Source: Lewinellaceae bacterium
GTDB lineage: Bacteria; Bacteroidota; Bacteroidia; Chitinophagales; Saprospiraceae
Length of the DNA stretch: 64,000 bases
Direction of reading: 5' to 3'
NCBI GenBank assembly: GCA_029976695.1
Contig: JARQTN010000078.1
Coordinates: forward strand, 59,564-123,563
Shown here: positions 27,970-37,350 of the stretch, piece by piece
How the letters are laid out: the number at the start of each line of letters is the position of its first letter
How positions within the stretch are numbered: the stretch's first letter is position 1
Notes under the pieces: model-generated
Told to the model about the DNA's origin: nothing
Seen by the model: only the letters and a program-made list of their open reading frames with translations
The model's database searches: none
Program-made: the position numbers and the translations under genes

Positions 27970-28533
27970 ATGGCAAAAAGTCAGATGAAAAAAAAGCAGA
28001 CCGATACGAAGGAACGGAAATCCATGAAAGCACAGAAAAAAGAGGAAAAATCAACTAAAAATCCCGCTCTTGATGAATTGCAGGACAAATATGACCTGAT
28101 GGTAAAGGAACACGAGGAACTGAAGGATAAATATCTGCGCCTGTTTGCAGAGTTCGATAATTATAAGAAGCGGACCATCAAGGAGAAGATGGAACTGATC
28201 CACACAGCCGCAGAGAATACAATGTCCAGTTTGTTACCCGTGCTGGATGATTTTGACCGGGCCAAAAAGAGTGCGGATGATGAGGCTTCAGAGGAAGTTT
28301 GGTCGGATGGGATCAAGCTGGTGTATAACAGGTTGTATCAAATCCTGAAAAATAGCGGACTCGAGCCCATGGAGTCTGATGGCGAGGTGTTCGATCCTGA
28401 AATGCACGACGCGATCACTGAAATACCGGCTCCATCTGATGAATTGAAGGGAAAAATTGTCGATACGATTGAAAAAGGATATTTCCTGAAGGATAAATTG
28501 ATCCGGCACGCGAAAGTCGTTGTTGGCAAGTAA
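27970..28533 (+). CDS. grpE: GrpE nucleotide-exchange factor
   Basis: 187 residues from the ATG at 27970. The first 40 residues are Lys/Glu-rich, then a long coiled coil ([20 protein letters not shown]), the FDNYKKRT block, and the beta domain with the GrpE signature ([17 protein letters not shown] at the end). It releases ADP from DnaK. It lies 10 bases upstream of dnaJ. The promoter carries sigma-54-like elements. Confidence 0.95.
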   Translation: MAKSQMKKKQTDTKERKSMKAQKKEEKSTKNPALDELQDKYDLMVKEHEELKDKYLRLFAEFDNYKKRTIKEKMELIHTAAENTMSSLLPVLDDFDRAKKSADDEASEEVWSDGIKLVYNRLYQILKNSGLEPMESDGEVFDPEMHDAITEIPAPSDELKGKIVDTIEKGYFLKDKLIRHAKVVVGK

Positions 28534-28543
28534 ATTGGAATCC

Positions 28544-29689
28544 ATGGCAAAGAAAGATTATTATGAGGTGCTGGGTGTCGAGAAGAATGCGGATGATACG
28601 CAGATCAAAAAGGCATATCGAAAGATTGCCATGAAATACCATCCTGACAAGAACCCGGACAACAAGGATGCTGAGGAAAAATTCAAGGAGGCTGCAGAGG
28701 CTTACGAGGTGCTGAGTGATCCCGACAAACGCGCGCGATATGATCGGTTTGGACATGCAGGGGTCTCGGGCAACGGAGGATTTTCGGGGGGCGGGATGTC
28801 CATGGATGATATCTTCCGCCAGTTCGGGGATATTTTTGGGGACAGCCCGTTTGAGTCGTTTTTCGGCACACGTGGACAGCAGCGCTCAAGTGGTCAGCGC
28901 GGCAGCAACCTGCGGATCCGGGTTGCCCTGACAATGGAGGAGATTGCAAACGGTGTGACCAAGAAAATCAAAGTGAAGAAGCGTGTACCTTGTGATCAAT
29001 GCCAGGGTTCGGGCGCTAAAGACCAGAGTTCCGTCAAGACCTGCGGGACGTGCGGAGGTTCAGGGTATGTGCGCCAGGTGCGGAGCACATTTCTCGGCCA
29101 GATGCAAACAACCACGGTTTGTCCTACATGCAGCGGTGCCGGGCAACAGGTCACAGACGTATGTCCCAAGTGCAAGGGTGATGGCCGCATGATGGGCAGT
29201 GAGACGATTGAGATCGATATCCCCGCGGGCGTGGAAGACGGCATGCAGTTGTCCATGCGCGGCAGGGGAAATGCAGGGGTCAAGGGAGGCCCGGCAGGTG
29301 ATCTTTTGATCAATATCGAGGAGAAGTCCCATCCTGATCTGAAACGGGACGGGAAGAACCTGATCTATGACCTCTACCTCAATTTTGCCGATGCAGCACT
29401 TGGCACATCGGTCCAGGTACCTACAATCTCAGGAAAAGTGAAAATCAAGATCCCGGCAGGCACCCAGGGGGGCAAGATTTTCCGGCTCAAGCAGAAAGGG
29501 TTGCCATCCGTCCAATCCTACGGCAGGGGTGATCAGCTGATCCATGTTAATATCTGGACACCTAAAAAGATGACAGATTCCGAGAAAAGGATGATGGAGG
29601 ACCTCAGGAAATCCGATAACTTCAAACCACAGCCCGGAAAAACTGACAAGGGATTCTTCGAGCGCATGAAGGATTATTTCAAATCCTAA
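28544..29689 (+). CDS. dnaJ: Chaperone DnaJ
   Basis: 381 residues from the ATG at 28544. J domain with the HPD motif ([10 protein letters not shown]), a Gly/Phe-rich region (about 75-95), four zinc motifs of the CxxCxGxG type ([32 protein letters not shown]) and the C-terminal substrate-binding domain. This is a full-length type I DnaJ that works with DnaK and GrpE. It is cotranscribed with grpE; dnaK is not in the window. Confidence 0.97.
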   Translation: MAKKDYYEVLGVEKNADDTQIKKAYRKIAMKYHPDKNPDNKDAEEKFKEAAEAYEVLSDPDKRARYDRFGHAGVSGNGGFSGGGMSMDDIFRQFGDIFGDSPFESFFGTRGQQRSSGQRGSNLRIRVALTMEEIANGVTKKIKVKKRVPCDQCQGSGAKDQSSVKTCGTCGGSGYVRQVRSTFLGQMQTTTVCPTCSGAGQQVTDVCPKCKGDGRMMGSETIEIDIPAGVEDGMQLSMRGRGNAGVKGGPAGDLLINIEEKSHPDLKRDGKNLIYDLYLNFADAALGTSVQVPTISGKVKIKIPAGTQGGKIFRLKQKGLPSVQSYGRGDQLIHVNIWTPKKMTDSEKRMMEDLRKSDNFKPQPGKTDKGFFERMKDYFKS

Positions 29690-29698
29690 TCCCGATAC

Positions 29699-30175
29699 AT
29701 GCCGGTACGTTTGCTCCTCCTGTTTCTTTCAGTCGCTTCACTCCTGGTATTGGGTTGCCGGGACACCGTGATTGAGCGGCAGGATGCCCCTGTTTCAGGC
29801 AAGGACTGGCGATATGCGGACACACTGAAGTATACATTTGAGCTACTGGATACAACTGCGCATTACGACCTGGTGGCTGAAGTCAGGCACCGGGATGACT
29901 ACCCCTTTCAGAATCTATACACGCGCATTCATACGATTCAGCCGCAGGCAGATACAAGCATCCAGGTGATTTCCCTTGAACTGGCTGAACATACCGGCCA
30001 ATGGCATGGGAAATGTGCGGGACATGATTGTAAGGTTGAAATTACCCTTCGTGAAAATTTCAGGATACAAAAACCCGGTGAATATCAGATCTGGATCGAA
30101 CAGTTTATGCGTGATCCTGCGGTTCCGGGGATCAGGGGTATCTCATTGGCCCTGCTTTCCGCCGAGGTAGAGTAA
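29699..30175 (+). CDS. gldH: GldH-type gliding motility lipoprotein
   Basis: 158 residues with a lipoprotein signal (LLVLGC, lipidated Cys20). The body fits GldH: RHRDDYPFQNLYTRIHT, then a GKCAGHDCKVEITL stretch and the C-terminal FMRDPAVPGIRGISLAL. GldH is needed for gliding and for type IX secretion in Flavobacterium, but homologues occur in non-gliding Bacteroidota. It starts 9 bases after dnaJ and may be read from the same promoter. Confidence 0.85.
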   Translation: MPVRLLLLFLSVASLLVLGCRDTVIERQDAPVSGKDWRYADTLKYTFELLDTTAHYDLVAEVRHRDDYPFQNLYTRIHTIQPQADTSIQVISLELAEHTGQWHGKCAGHDCKVEITLRENFRIQKPGEYQIWIEQFMRDPAVPGIRGISLALLSAEVE

Positions 30176-30855
30176 CCCCAGACCTGGTTTGCGGATTTCC
30201 CTCCTGATGCTGGAGCAGCAATTGCTGTTCGGATACCACAAGGTTGCGCAAAGTTCAGGCGTATCCCGGTTATGCCGGATACGGAGACTGCACCAGTGCA
30301 ATCTTTTACCTCTCTTCTCCCGGTAAACAGTCTCCGTTCCGACAACAGCCTCATGCAAATTCCCGGTATCAGCAGGAATGCTTCTTGATCTCCTTCCCGG
30401 CACAGCCATGCGTCAGGCGTAGCTGGCGGCCCGCAAACATGATCGGGCCCGGGCCAGCATACAACCTGAACAGCTATGGATTGCCCCTCTACGAAAAACT
30501 CAAAAACATACAAACTCTCCCATAGTGTGTCCCTTTCGTATCCGGAGCTCGTGATCATCAGGTCTTCATCGTATCATCGCATATCCATCGCTTTACCTAT
30601 ACGTATCCATCCTGGAGAAAAAGTACCCCTGCTGATTGGAAAAATCATAAATAAAATAATTCATAATATGTTTTTTTATGGTAATCAGTTAAATGTGTGA
30701 CCCCTTCAAAATCTAGGAAAATTTTTTGCTCCTGGAGAGGTACGTTTTCCGGAAATCAGGCACGAGAGTTATGGAGAATGCATGAAAATGAATGAACAGG
30801 TGCATTGAGAATGTTGCTTCATCCTGGATTAAAAGTAATCCGGGATGGGGCATTT
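30176..30855. other. 680-base intergenic region, no gene recognised
   Basis: Open frames here lack signal peptides, family motifs or a coherent codon pattern. The region has a normal-composition first part, an AT-rich patch (about 30640-30700), and an imperfect inverted repeat at 30821-30846 just beyond the end of the minus-strand DinB gene. Confidence 0.5.
30821..30846. repeat. Imperfect inverted repeat at the 3' end of the DinB gene
   Basis: ATCCTGGATTA (30821-30831) and TAATCCGGGAT (30836-30846) pair as an 11-base stem with one G-T pair and a 4-base loop. Its place, 10 bases past the stop of the minus-strand DinB gene, suggests a terminator. There is no T-run on that strand, so it may be only a 3' stability hairpin. 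Confidence 0.45.
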
Positions 30856-31368
30856 TTATCCAAGGATAGAGTCATCGTAAAAATGAACCTGGCTGTCAAG
30901 GAGCATTTTGGTGATGTAGGCAATTTGCCCCGTGTGGTAGGAGAGGTGTTCAGTCACATGGATAAGAATGGAAACTCCGGTTTCCTCATAAATCTGGACA
31001 GACCGTTTTTCAAGAAGATTCGTGAGCCGGATGTGCCTGATCACCGGATAGGTGTCCTGGTGCAATTTTTCAAGCAAGGAAATCAGGGTTTTCGTATCCA
31101 TTGGTTGACGGGCAGAAAATTCCGATGGCCGTTTCCTGAGATCTGGCTCGCCGGCGATCCCCGAAAGGATCCATTGCCGGATATTCCCGTTGAGGTGCAG
31201 GACCAGGTTCCCGATGCTGTTCGAGTTTTCATTTGGGCGCCACCAGACCTGTTCAGTCGATAGCTTTTCCAGGCAGGATTTGATGCGTGGCAGGCTTTCA
31301 TCAAACATCCTCCGAAGGATATCGGAAATAATGGCTTCTTTCAGTGCTGCTGCAGCGGAGTTGTCCAT
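30856..31368 (-). CDS. DinB / DUF1572-family protein
   Basis: 170 residues. DinB-like four-helix fold with the DUF1572 features WWRPNENSNSIGNLVLHLNG and the C-terminal HVTEHLSYHTGQIAYITK, giving three histidines suited to metal binding. Function is unknown; the family includes thiol-dependent enzymes. It differs clearly from the other DinB protein at 16817. Divergent from comF. Confidence 0.88.
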   Translation of the reverse strand: MDNSAAAALKEAIISDILRRMFDESLPRIKSCLEKLSTEQVWWRPNENSNSIGNLVLHLNGNIRQWILSGIAGEPDLRKRPSEFSARQPMDTKTLISLLEKLHQDTYPVIRHIRLTNLLEKRSVQIYEETGVSILIHVTEHLSYHTGQIAYITKMLLDSQVHFYDDSILG

Positions 31369-31389
31369 GTGTCATTCAATAGGTAAAAA

Positions 31390-32109
31390 ATGAAGATAAG
31401 AAACTGGCCAAAGAAAATGGCTGCATTGGGGCGTAACCTGATCGGGCTGCTTTACCCTGAAATCTGTGCGGGATGCATCAGGAACGACCCGTTGAATGAG
31501 CACATTTTCTGTGTTGAATGCCTTTCGTCCCTTTCATTTACGGCGGCACATGCCATTGAAGATCCACGGATCGAACAACACTTTTGGGGAAGGATCCCAT
31601 TTGAATATGGCATGTCCATGCTCTATTTTGTGCCCGGTGGTGCCACACAGCAGCTACTCTTTCAGATCAAATACAAGGGGAGGAAGGATTTTGCTGAGAA
31701 AATCGGGGAATGGTACGGCTCCAAAATCCTCACCGGCCCGCGCTATACCCCTGCGGATTTGATTGTTCCGGTACCCTTGCATCCCAGGAAACTTCAAAAG
31801 CGGGGATACAATCAAAGTGCACATTTTGCGAAAGGGCTTGCCCGTTCATTGAAAGTGCCGTTGGATGCCAGGTGCCTGGAGCGGATCAGGGAAACCCCAT
31901 CCCAGACAAATCGAACCCGTTTCGAACGGCTGGAAAACATGGAAGATGCATTTCGTTTGGGTAAAAACCGGAAATACACACATAAGCGGATAATCCTGGT
32001 CGACGATGTGCTCACGACGGGTGCCACGCTGGAAGCTTGTGCACTCGAACTCCTGAAGTGCCGCGGGGTCAGACTCGGCTTTATTACGATTGCGACCGGG
32101 CGGATCTGA
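31390..32109 (+). CDS. comF: ComF-family phosphoribosyltransferase-like protein
   Basis: 239 residues. An N-terminal zinc-ribbon-like Cys pair set (CAGCIRNDP, FCVECL) is followed by a PRTase domain with the PRPP loop LVDDVLTTGATLEAC and the conserved GYNQSAHFAKGLAR block. ComF proteins support DNA uptake or, in some bacteria, recombination; the substrate is not known. It is 56 bases before the ABC transporter on the same strand. Confidence 0.92.
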   Translation: MKIRNWPKKMAALGRNLIGLLYPEICAGCIRNDPLNEHIFCVECLSSLSFTAAHAIEDPRIEQHFWGRIPFEYGMSMLYFVPGGATQQLLFQIKYKGRKDFAEKIGEWYGSKILTGPRYTPADLIVPVPLHPRKLQKRGYNQSAHFAKGLARSLKVPLDARCLERIRETPSQTNRTRFERLENMEDAFRLGKNRKYTHKRIILVDDVLTTGATLEACALELLKCRGVRLGFITIATGRI

Positions 32110-32165
32110 CTTTCTGCAAAGTTTGCCGGCTTTCGTAACTTGCCAGCTGAATCTAAGGAAGACAA

Positions 32166-33830
32166 ATGAGACATGGAAAGGATAAATCCTGGCAATATTA
32201 CCTTGGTCAGTTCAGGCCGGACCGTGTCAAGCTTGCCATTTCAGTAGTCCTTGCCATCTTTCAATCGGTTTTGTATCTGCCGATTATTTTCCTGATCAAG
32301 GAAATCCTGAATGAGAACCTTGCTTCCCAGACACTCTCCAGGCTGATTACCGTGGCCCTGTTGATATTTGGCCTGATCACGATCTCTTTTTTGTTCCAGA
32401 TCGGTCAGCGTTATCTGGTGCTCCATGTGATCAAGCGGAATACCCAGAAGGTCCGCAATGACCTGTTTATCCGGTATTATGATTTCGCCAAAAGGTTTAC
32501 AGACCAGCACGATTCATCATACCTGCATACGGTCCTGATCCAGGACCTGAACAGGATGGAGTTTGCCGTAAATACGTTCTTCTCGAGTTTTATTCCTTCG
32601 CTTTTTATGATCGTCATGCTCTCAGGCGCACTGGTCTATATTAATCCCCGCTTATTCCTGTTTGTTATCCTTCTGCTGCCGGTACTCGCGATCCTGATCC
32701 TGGTCATCAACCGGAGGTTGAAAAAACTCTTTATCCAGTGGAGGGAAAGCTTTCGAAATTTCAACAGGGGTACCCTCCATATCCTGGAGATCCTGCACCT
32801 GACAAAGATCCAGAATGCGGAGCAGTATGAAGAAGAGCAGATGCGGAAAAAGAATGAACAGTTTACCACACTGGATATCAAGATCCAGTGGCTGCAGGAG
32901 ATGTATCATGCAATCCGGGCAAACTGGATCTGGCTCATGGGGATTTTGGTCATTATCATCGGGGGGATGGCTGTGATCGAGGAGAATATGACGATCGGGG
33001 ATGTCTTCCTGTTCTATGTTGTGTTCAATTTCATGAAACGTGACGTCGGCCAGATCCTGGCGGCGATTCCCCAGTTTACCAATGGAAAAGAAGCGCTGGA
33101 CAGGTTTACGGAGGTCTATTTCCACGATTCAAAGCAACCATACACAGGGACGGAGAAAATTGATCAGATCCGGACCATTTCGATTCGGGATGTTTCATTT
33201 TCATATACAGAAGGAAAGCCTGTCCTTGAGCATGTGTCCCTGGAAATGGAGAAGGGAACCGTTTACCTGGTCAAGGGGCGGAATGGCAGCGGGAAAACGA
33301 CCCTGATGCACCTGATCCTGGGCTTTTACAGGCCCGGTAAGGGATTCCTCATGGCGAATGACATCCCATATGACTCCCTTGAAATGCGCGCATTGAGAAC
33401 TCACTTCGGCGTCGTCCTCCAGGAGGCGCCTGTCTTTTCCGGGACCATTGCGGAAAACATTGCCTATGGTCATCCTGAAATTTCCGAGGCCGAGATCATG
33501 AAAGCATGCGAGATGGCAACAGTGAATGATTTTCTCGGTGATCTGACAGACGGGATCCATACCCAGATCGGGCAAAAAGGCGTATACCTGTCAGGCGGGC
33601 AGCGGCAGAAGATTGCCATAGCCCGGGCCCTTGTATCGAAACCGTCATTCCTGATCCTTGACGAACCAACCAACCACCTGGACCATGGTTCGATTGAAGT
33701 GCTGATGAAAAACCTCAAGTCACTTTCTAACGGGCCGGGGCTCATCATTATCAGCCATGATGATACGCTGACCCGGTTTTCAGAAACCATCCTTGAAATT
33801 GAAGGAAGCCACCTACGTACGGTGGCCTAA
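32166..33830 (+). CDS. ABC transporter, fused membrane and ATPase domains
   Basis: 554 residues of the exporter type. Membrane helices lie in the first 310 residues; the nucleotide-binding domain has Walker A (GRNGSGKTT), signature (YLSGGQRQK), Walker B (FLILDEPTNHL) and the switch His in IISHDDTL. One half-transporter polypeptide implies a homodimer or a partner elsewhere. The cargo is unknown; lipid, peptide or drug export is possible. It runs toward the terminator shared with the htrA gene. Confidence 0.9.
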   Translation: MRHGKDKSWQYYLGQFRPDRVKLAISVVLAIFQSVLYLPIIFLIKEILNENLASQTLSRLITVALLIFGLITISFLFQIGQRYLVLHVIKRNTQKVRNDLFIRYYDFAKRFTDQHDSSYLHTVLIQDLNRMEFAVNTFFSSFIPSLFMIVMLSGALVYINPRLFLFVILLLPVLAILILVINRRLKKLFIQWRESFRNFNRGTLHILEILHLTKIQNAEQYEEEQMRKKNEQFTTLDIKIQWLQEMYHAIRANWIWLMGILVIIIGGMAVIEENMTIGDVFLFYVVFNFMKRDVGQILAAIPQFTNGKEALDRFTEVYFHDSKQPYTGTEKIDQIRTISIRDVSFSYTEGKPVLEHVSLEMEKGTVYLVKGRNGSGKTTLMHLILGFYRPGKGFLMANDIPYDSLEMRALRTHFGVVLQEAPVFSGTIAENIAYGHPEISEAEIMKACEMATVNDFLGDLTDGIHTQIGQKGVYLSGGQRQKIAIARALVSKPSFLILDEPTNHLDHGSIEVLMKNLKSLSNGPGLIIISHDDTLTRFSETILEIEGSHLRTVA

Positions 33831-33837
33831 TGAAAAA

Positions 33838-33869
33838 CGCCCATCCTTTTGTGGGAAAAAGGACAGGCG
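33838..33869 (-). terminator. Terminator of the HtrA gene
   Basis: On the minus strand a 13-base stem (two G-U pairs) with a 6-base loop is followed by five T. Arms on the plus strand are CGCCCATCCTTTT (33838-33850) and AAAAGGACAGGCG (33857-33869). It lies between the ends of the convergent ABC and HtrA genes and best serves the HtrA transcript. Confidence 0.65.
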
Positions 33870-33926
33870 CATCAAAACAAAACGAAAAACCAACTATCTT
33901 TTAACCTCTTCCGAGGTTCTCCAATC

Positions 33927-35117
33927 TCATATTCTTTTCTTTAAACGCACAGGAATCGTTTGAAGTTCACCATTCCTGTAGACTTTTACATTCAGGACGT
34001 CGCCGACCTTTGAATAGTCGACAATTTCCTTGAGGTCGTCAAACTTTTCGATTTTCTTTCCGTCGATCTCAACGATCACGTCAGTCGGTAAAATGCCAGC
34101 ATATTCCGCTGCACTTCCGCTCATGACCTCGTCGATATAGATGCCTTTTTCAATATCAAGATTGAGTTCCTCAGCCAATGCCTTGTCAAGTTCAAGCACT
34201 CCGACACCGAGGCTCGTCCTTTCTACATCGCCGCCGTTTTCCTTGATATCCTTGATCACCCGCATGGCAATATTGACCGGGATCGCAAATGAGTAGCCGG
34301 CATAATTGCCGGTTTGTGAGGCAATAGCCGTATTGATGCCTATCAGCCTCCCGTTGGCATCGACCAGCGCACCCCCGCTATTTCCCGGATTGATGGCAGC
34401 ATCGGTCTGGATAAAGGCTTCTATCGTTTTTTCACCTCGGATCAGGTCGATATCCCTTCCTACTGCACTCACGATCCCGGCGGTAACCGTGGATGTGAGA
34501 TACCTGTAAGGGTTTCCGACAGCAAGCACCCACTCACCGATCCTGACCTTGTCGGAGTTTCCAAACTCCAGAGTAGGCAGGTTTTTCCCATCAATCTTAA
34601 GCAGCGCAAGGTCCGTGCTTGGATCCCGGCCTACGATCTGGGCTTCATATTCTTTGTCATCATACGTTTTGATCATGACATTATCGGCAAATTCAACCAC
34701 ATGGTTGTTCGTGACGATATATCCATCTTCAGAGATGATCACCCCAGAACCGGCACCTTCCTTGGGTCGGTAGGGGAAACCGAAACTATACATATCCCCG
34801 AAGTTGAACCCGAACTCATCAAAGAACCTGCTGAAGGGATCTCGGTTTTTTTGCTCTTCCCTCCGCTGGCGGGCAAGTTCCTGACTTTCGCTTGCCTGGA
34901 TCTGGACAACTGCCGGCAGGGCCTTTTCCGCTGCGACTGTAAAATCAGGTCCTGTATTCGGTGTTGCGATATTGTTTTTCGCCGTGCTGGCAGTATGAAG
35001 AGGCAAGTCACCTGTTTCCTGGATGACGAGAGCCCCGGTATCCGTTAACTGAAACAGGCCGAAGGTCAACACTGCTCCAATTGCTCCGGCCGCAATCATT
35101 GAGACAAAACGCTTCAT
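33927..35117 (-). CDS. HtrA/Deg serine protease
   Basis: 396 residues. A signal anchor (MIAAGAIGAVLTFGLFQLT) places it in the periplasm. The trypsin-like triad is visible: His in VTNNHVVEF, Asp in DPSTDLALLKID, Ser in NPGNSGGAL. One PDZ domain (about 300-396: KALAEELNLDIEKGIYID, AEYAGILPTDVIVEIDG) follows, so it is DegS/HtrA-like with one PDZ rather than the two-PDZ DegP. It degrades misfolded envelope proteins. Upstream lies a tandem direct repeat (35218-35237). Confidence 0.93.
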   Translation of the reverse strand: MKRFVSMIAAGAIGAVLTFGLFQLTDTGALVIQETGDLPLHTASTAKNNIATPNTGPDFTVAAEKALPAVVQIQASESQELARQRREEQKNRDPFSRFFDEFGFNFGDMYSFGFPYRPKEGAGSGVIISEDGYIVTNNHVVEFADNVMIKTYDDKEYEAQIVGRDPSTDLALLKIDGKNLPTLEFGNSDKVRIGEWVLAVGNPYRYLTSTVTAGIVSAVGRDIDLIRGEKTIEAFIQTDAAINPGNSGGALVDANGRLIGINTAIASQTGNYAGYSFAIPVNIAMRVIKDIKENGGDVERTSLGVGVLELDKALAEELNLDIEKGIYIDEVMSGSAAEYAGILPTDVIVEIDGKKIEKFDDLKEIVDYSKVGDVLNVKVYRNGELQTIPVRLKKRI

Positions 35118-35217
35118 TTTTCTCGTTTTTTGGTGAAGTAAAGTTGAGAACAGAACAACTTTTGTGAATGTTCAATTGTAACGTCATGCGGGCCTGTGAG
35201 TTAAAGTGGTCAGGAAC

Positions 35218-35237
35218 GTTTAACAATTGTTTAACAA
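35218..35237. promoter_or_regulatory. Direct repeat upstream of htrA
   Basis: GTTTAACAA occurs twice with an 11-base period (35218-35226, 35229-35237), about one helical turn, about 100 bases upstream of the HtrA start. This could be an operator for a stress regulator. It is an inference from the spacing alone. Confidence 0.4.
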
Positions 35238-35308
35238 GGCATTCGGAGGCTTGAATAGGGACAACATGGGCTGGCCTTTCGTACAGCGTGCGCCGCACAG
35301 GCTGGCTG

Positions 35309-35983
35309 TCACCTCTGCTTTTCAAGTTTTTTGAGGATTCTGATAGCTTCCTGTTGGTACTGATGGTCGCTGTTCCGGGCAATCGCTTCCAATCTGTTTG
35401 ATGCTTCGGAGGCATCACCTTTTGCAAGAAAGGCCAGGGCAAGGTTGAATTCGGCTGGTTCATACAGGAGGTTATCCCCTTCCATGACTGCCTGATAAAG
35501 CGCAATTGCATTTGCGTATTTGTTAGCCCTGAAAGCTGTGGCCGCATTTTCCATGAGTTGGAAAGGGCTGTCTGCTGTTTGTTCACCCCTTGTCTGATCA
35601 TCCAGGATCACAAGGTTTTTCGTGGCAAGCATTTCAGGTGCAACCTGGCTCATTGTCCAGAAATGGATCACCAATGCAAGGGCAATGAAGAGCGAGGCTG
35701 CAACAGCTGCGAAGCGCCAGATTTGATATCCCTTATTTCGCTTTTTACCGGTACCCTGCTGGTCGCGTATTCGATCCAGGTCCTCATCTATTCTGGATAA
35801 TTTTTTCCTGAGGTCATGTTCAATTGAGAGGGCCAGGGCCGCATCAGCCGTTTTGTGTGCTTCCAGATATACTTTTACGCCCGGATCTTCCCGGATCATT
35901 TGTTCAAATGAGGCGCGTTCATCGGCACTCAGCTTCCCGGTGAGATAAGCATCAATTTTATCATGGAGTTGCTCAGTGTACAT
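35309..35983 (-). CDS. Membrane-anchored TPR protein, possible anti-sigma factor
   Basis: 224 residues. The N-terminal 85 residues resemble the cytoplasmic part of anti-sigma proteins (KIDAYLTGKLSADERASFEQ, an opening typical of such domains). A single membrane helix (about 89-109: IWRFAAVAASLFIALALVI) is followed by a periplasmic part with TPR-like repeats (ATAFRANKYANAIALYQAVM, EASNRLEAIARNS). It starts 11 bases after the sigma factor gene on the same strand, the standard place for a cognate regulator. No zinc-binding HxxxCxxC motif was seen, so it is not a classical ZAS-type anti-sigma. Confidence 0.72.
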   Translation of the reverse strand: MYTEQLHDKIDAYLTGKLSADERASFEQMIREDPGVKVYLEAHKTADAALALSIEHDLRKKLSRIDEDLDRIRDQQGTGKKRNKGYQIWRFAAVAASLFIALALVIHFWTMSQVAPEMLATKNLVILDDQTRGEQTADSPFQLMENAATAFRANKYANAIALYQAVMEGDNLLYEPAEFNLALAFLAKGDASEASNRLEAIARNSDHQYQQEAIRILKKLEKQR

Positions 35984-35994
35984 ATTCGAACTTG

Positions 35995-36579
35995 CTAGAT
36001 TTCAATGTTCAACTCTTTTACCAGTTCTACAAGTTTCTTTTTGCATTGGTATTTTGTTTTTCGTGCCATGCCCTCGCTGGCCAATTCCATTTTGCCTGCG
36101 ATTTCTTTCATGCTGTATCCGCGCATGGCAAGCTTCAAGATCATTTTGCATTTGTCGCCAACCTCCGAGAGCAGCTTCTCAAGAAATTCCATGCGCTGGT
36201 TCTGCTCCATTTCGAGTTCTGGTGTCCAGAGGTCCTCCTCATCAATTTTCATTGGATCACCGACAAAAGTCACCCGGTAATCCTTTTTTTGTTTGTTCTT
36301 GAAAAGCCCCTTTGCAATGCCAATCCAGAAATTCCGGATGGAACCTTCCTCGTAATTTTCTGACCTGACCTTTCTGAGCAGGATGATATAGGCATCCTGG
36401 ACAAGGTCCCTTGTATCTTCCGTCCGCCCCCTCCTGTACCTGATCATTTTCTCCACGTTGAACAACACCTCGTTCCTGTATCTCGTGTACAGTATCTCGA
36501 TCGCACCTTCGGCCACGTTTCCTCCCTGCCGGATCTGATTGAGCAGTTGACTGTCCCCGATGTTTTGTTCAGCGTTCAT
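35995..36579 (-). CDS. ECF-like sigma-70 family sigma factor
   Basis: 194 residues from the ATG at 36579; the frame is open to 36615 but that start is less likely. Region 2 has TRDLVQDAYIILLRKV and RNFWIGIAKGLFKNK; region 4 at the C-terminus has ILKLAMRGYSMKEIAGKM and a recognition helix before KTKYQCKKKLVE. It is followed 11 bases later by a membrane TPR protein, which probably holds it inactive. Divergent from the unknown gene and the CHAT gene. Confidence 0.85.
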   Translation of the reverse strand: MNAEQNIGDSQLLNQIRQGGNVAEGAIEILYTRYRNEVLFNVEKMIRYRRGRTEDTRDLVQDAYIILLRKVRSENYEEGSIRNFWIGIAKGLFKNKQKKDYRVTFVGDPMKIDEEDLWTPELEMEQNQRMEFLEKLLSEVGDKCKMILKLAMRGYSMKEIAGKMELASEGMARKTKYQCKKKLVELVKELNIEI

Positions 36580-36798
36580 GAAAAGATGTATCTGCGCATG
36601 AATTTGTGACCGCAAAAAAAGTAAAATGCGAGGTGCCGCTGTCTGATACGAAGGGCAATATATAATAAAAATCCTGTGCCTTCACGTCCTTCTTGCAGCG
36701 ATAAATTGTCCGAAATCCCTATTTTGGGAAGGAGTTATGCAGGCGAGCATCCTGCCCGGGTGCTGCTGGCTGATCATTGAATTCTAATTTCGACCACT

Positions 36799-37350
36799 AT
36801 GGCAAATGAACTTGCACCACCCTTTCCGTATGCCGATTACCTGATCGGTGAAGAGATCATCCTGCGCGCACTCAACCAGCAGGAGGATTTCACAGATAAA
36901 AATGAGTTCGGGGCCTCATGGTCCTCGGACGACCGCATTGAACAGAGCAGCATGTTCTTTAAATCAAATGTGCTCAGGCAGGATTTCGACATGGCAGGGT
37001 TTGAACATTGTATTCCAAAGCCGCCATGCCCATGGGAAAAGGAGAAAGACCAGCTGAATGATGCCCAGTTTAAGGATATCATTTTGGGAAATGACGGAAT
37101 CAACACATTCCGCATCAATGTATACGAACGGACAGATGAGCCGGGAAAGAACGGTTACAGCACAGGAAAAGAACTGTTTGCCTATACACTTGATCAAGCA
37201 TCCCTTGATGAATCTGTGCGGACTGAGTTTTTGTATTACGCCCGGTCAGCCCTGACTGACAGGTACACAGGCAATGCGGTGATCAGAATTGAGAAGCTTG
37301 CCAGGGGTGTCCTGGAAAATGCATTCCACTATCTTTTTGAATTTGTTTAG
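36799..37350 (+). CDS. Unknown protein next to a CHAT protease-like gene
   Basis: 183 residues, no signal peptide or membrane helix. I recognise no family. It is rich in aromatic and acidic residues, with cysteines in FEHCIPKPPCPWEK. The end (about 120-183) has a pattern of alternating hydrophobic positions suggesting beta-strand then helix. The CHAT gene start lies inside its last codons (32-base overlap if the CHAT gene starts at 37319), which couples them and suggests joint function, perhaps as partner or substrate. Confidence 0.7.
   Translation: MANELAPPFPYADYLIGEEIILRALNQQEDFTDKNEFGASWSSDDRIEQSSMFFKSNVLRQDFDMAGFEHCIPKPPCPWEKEKDQLNDAQFKDIILGNDGINTFRINVYERTDEPGKNGYSTGKELFAYTLDQASLDESVRTEFLYYARSALTDRYTGNAVIRIEKLARGVLENAFHYLFEFV

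Noticed and set aside
30085-30558. A 157-codon minus-strand frame across the gldH end and the following gap
   Set aside because: It overlaps gldH, has no signal or family motif and an uneven residue mix.
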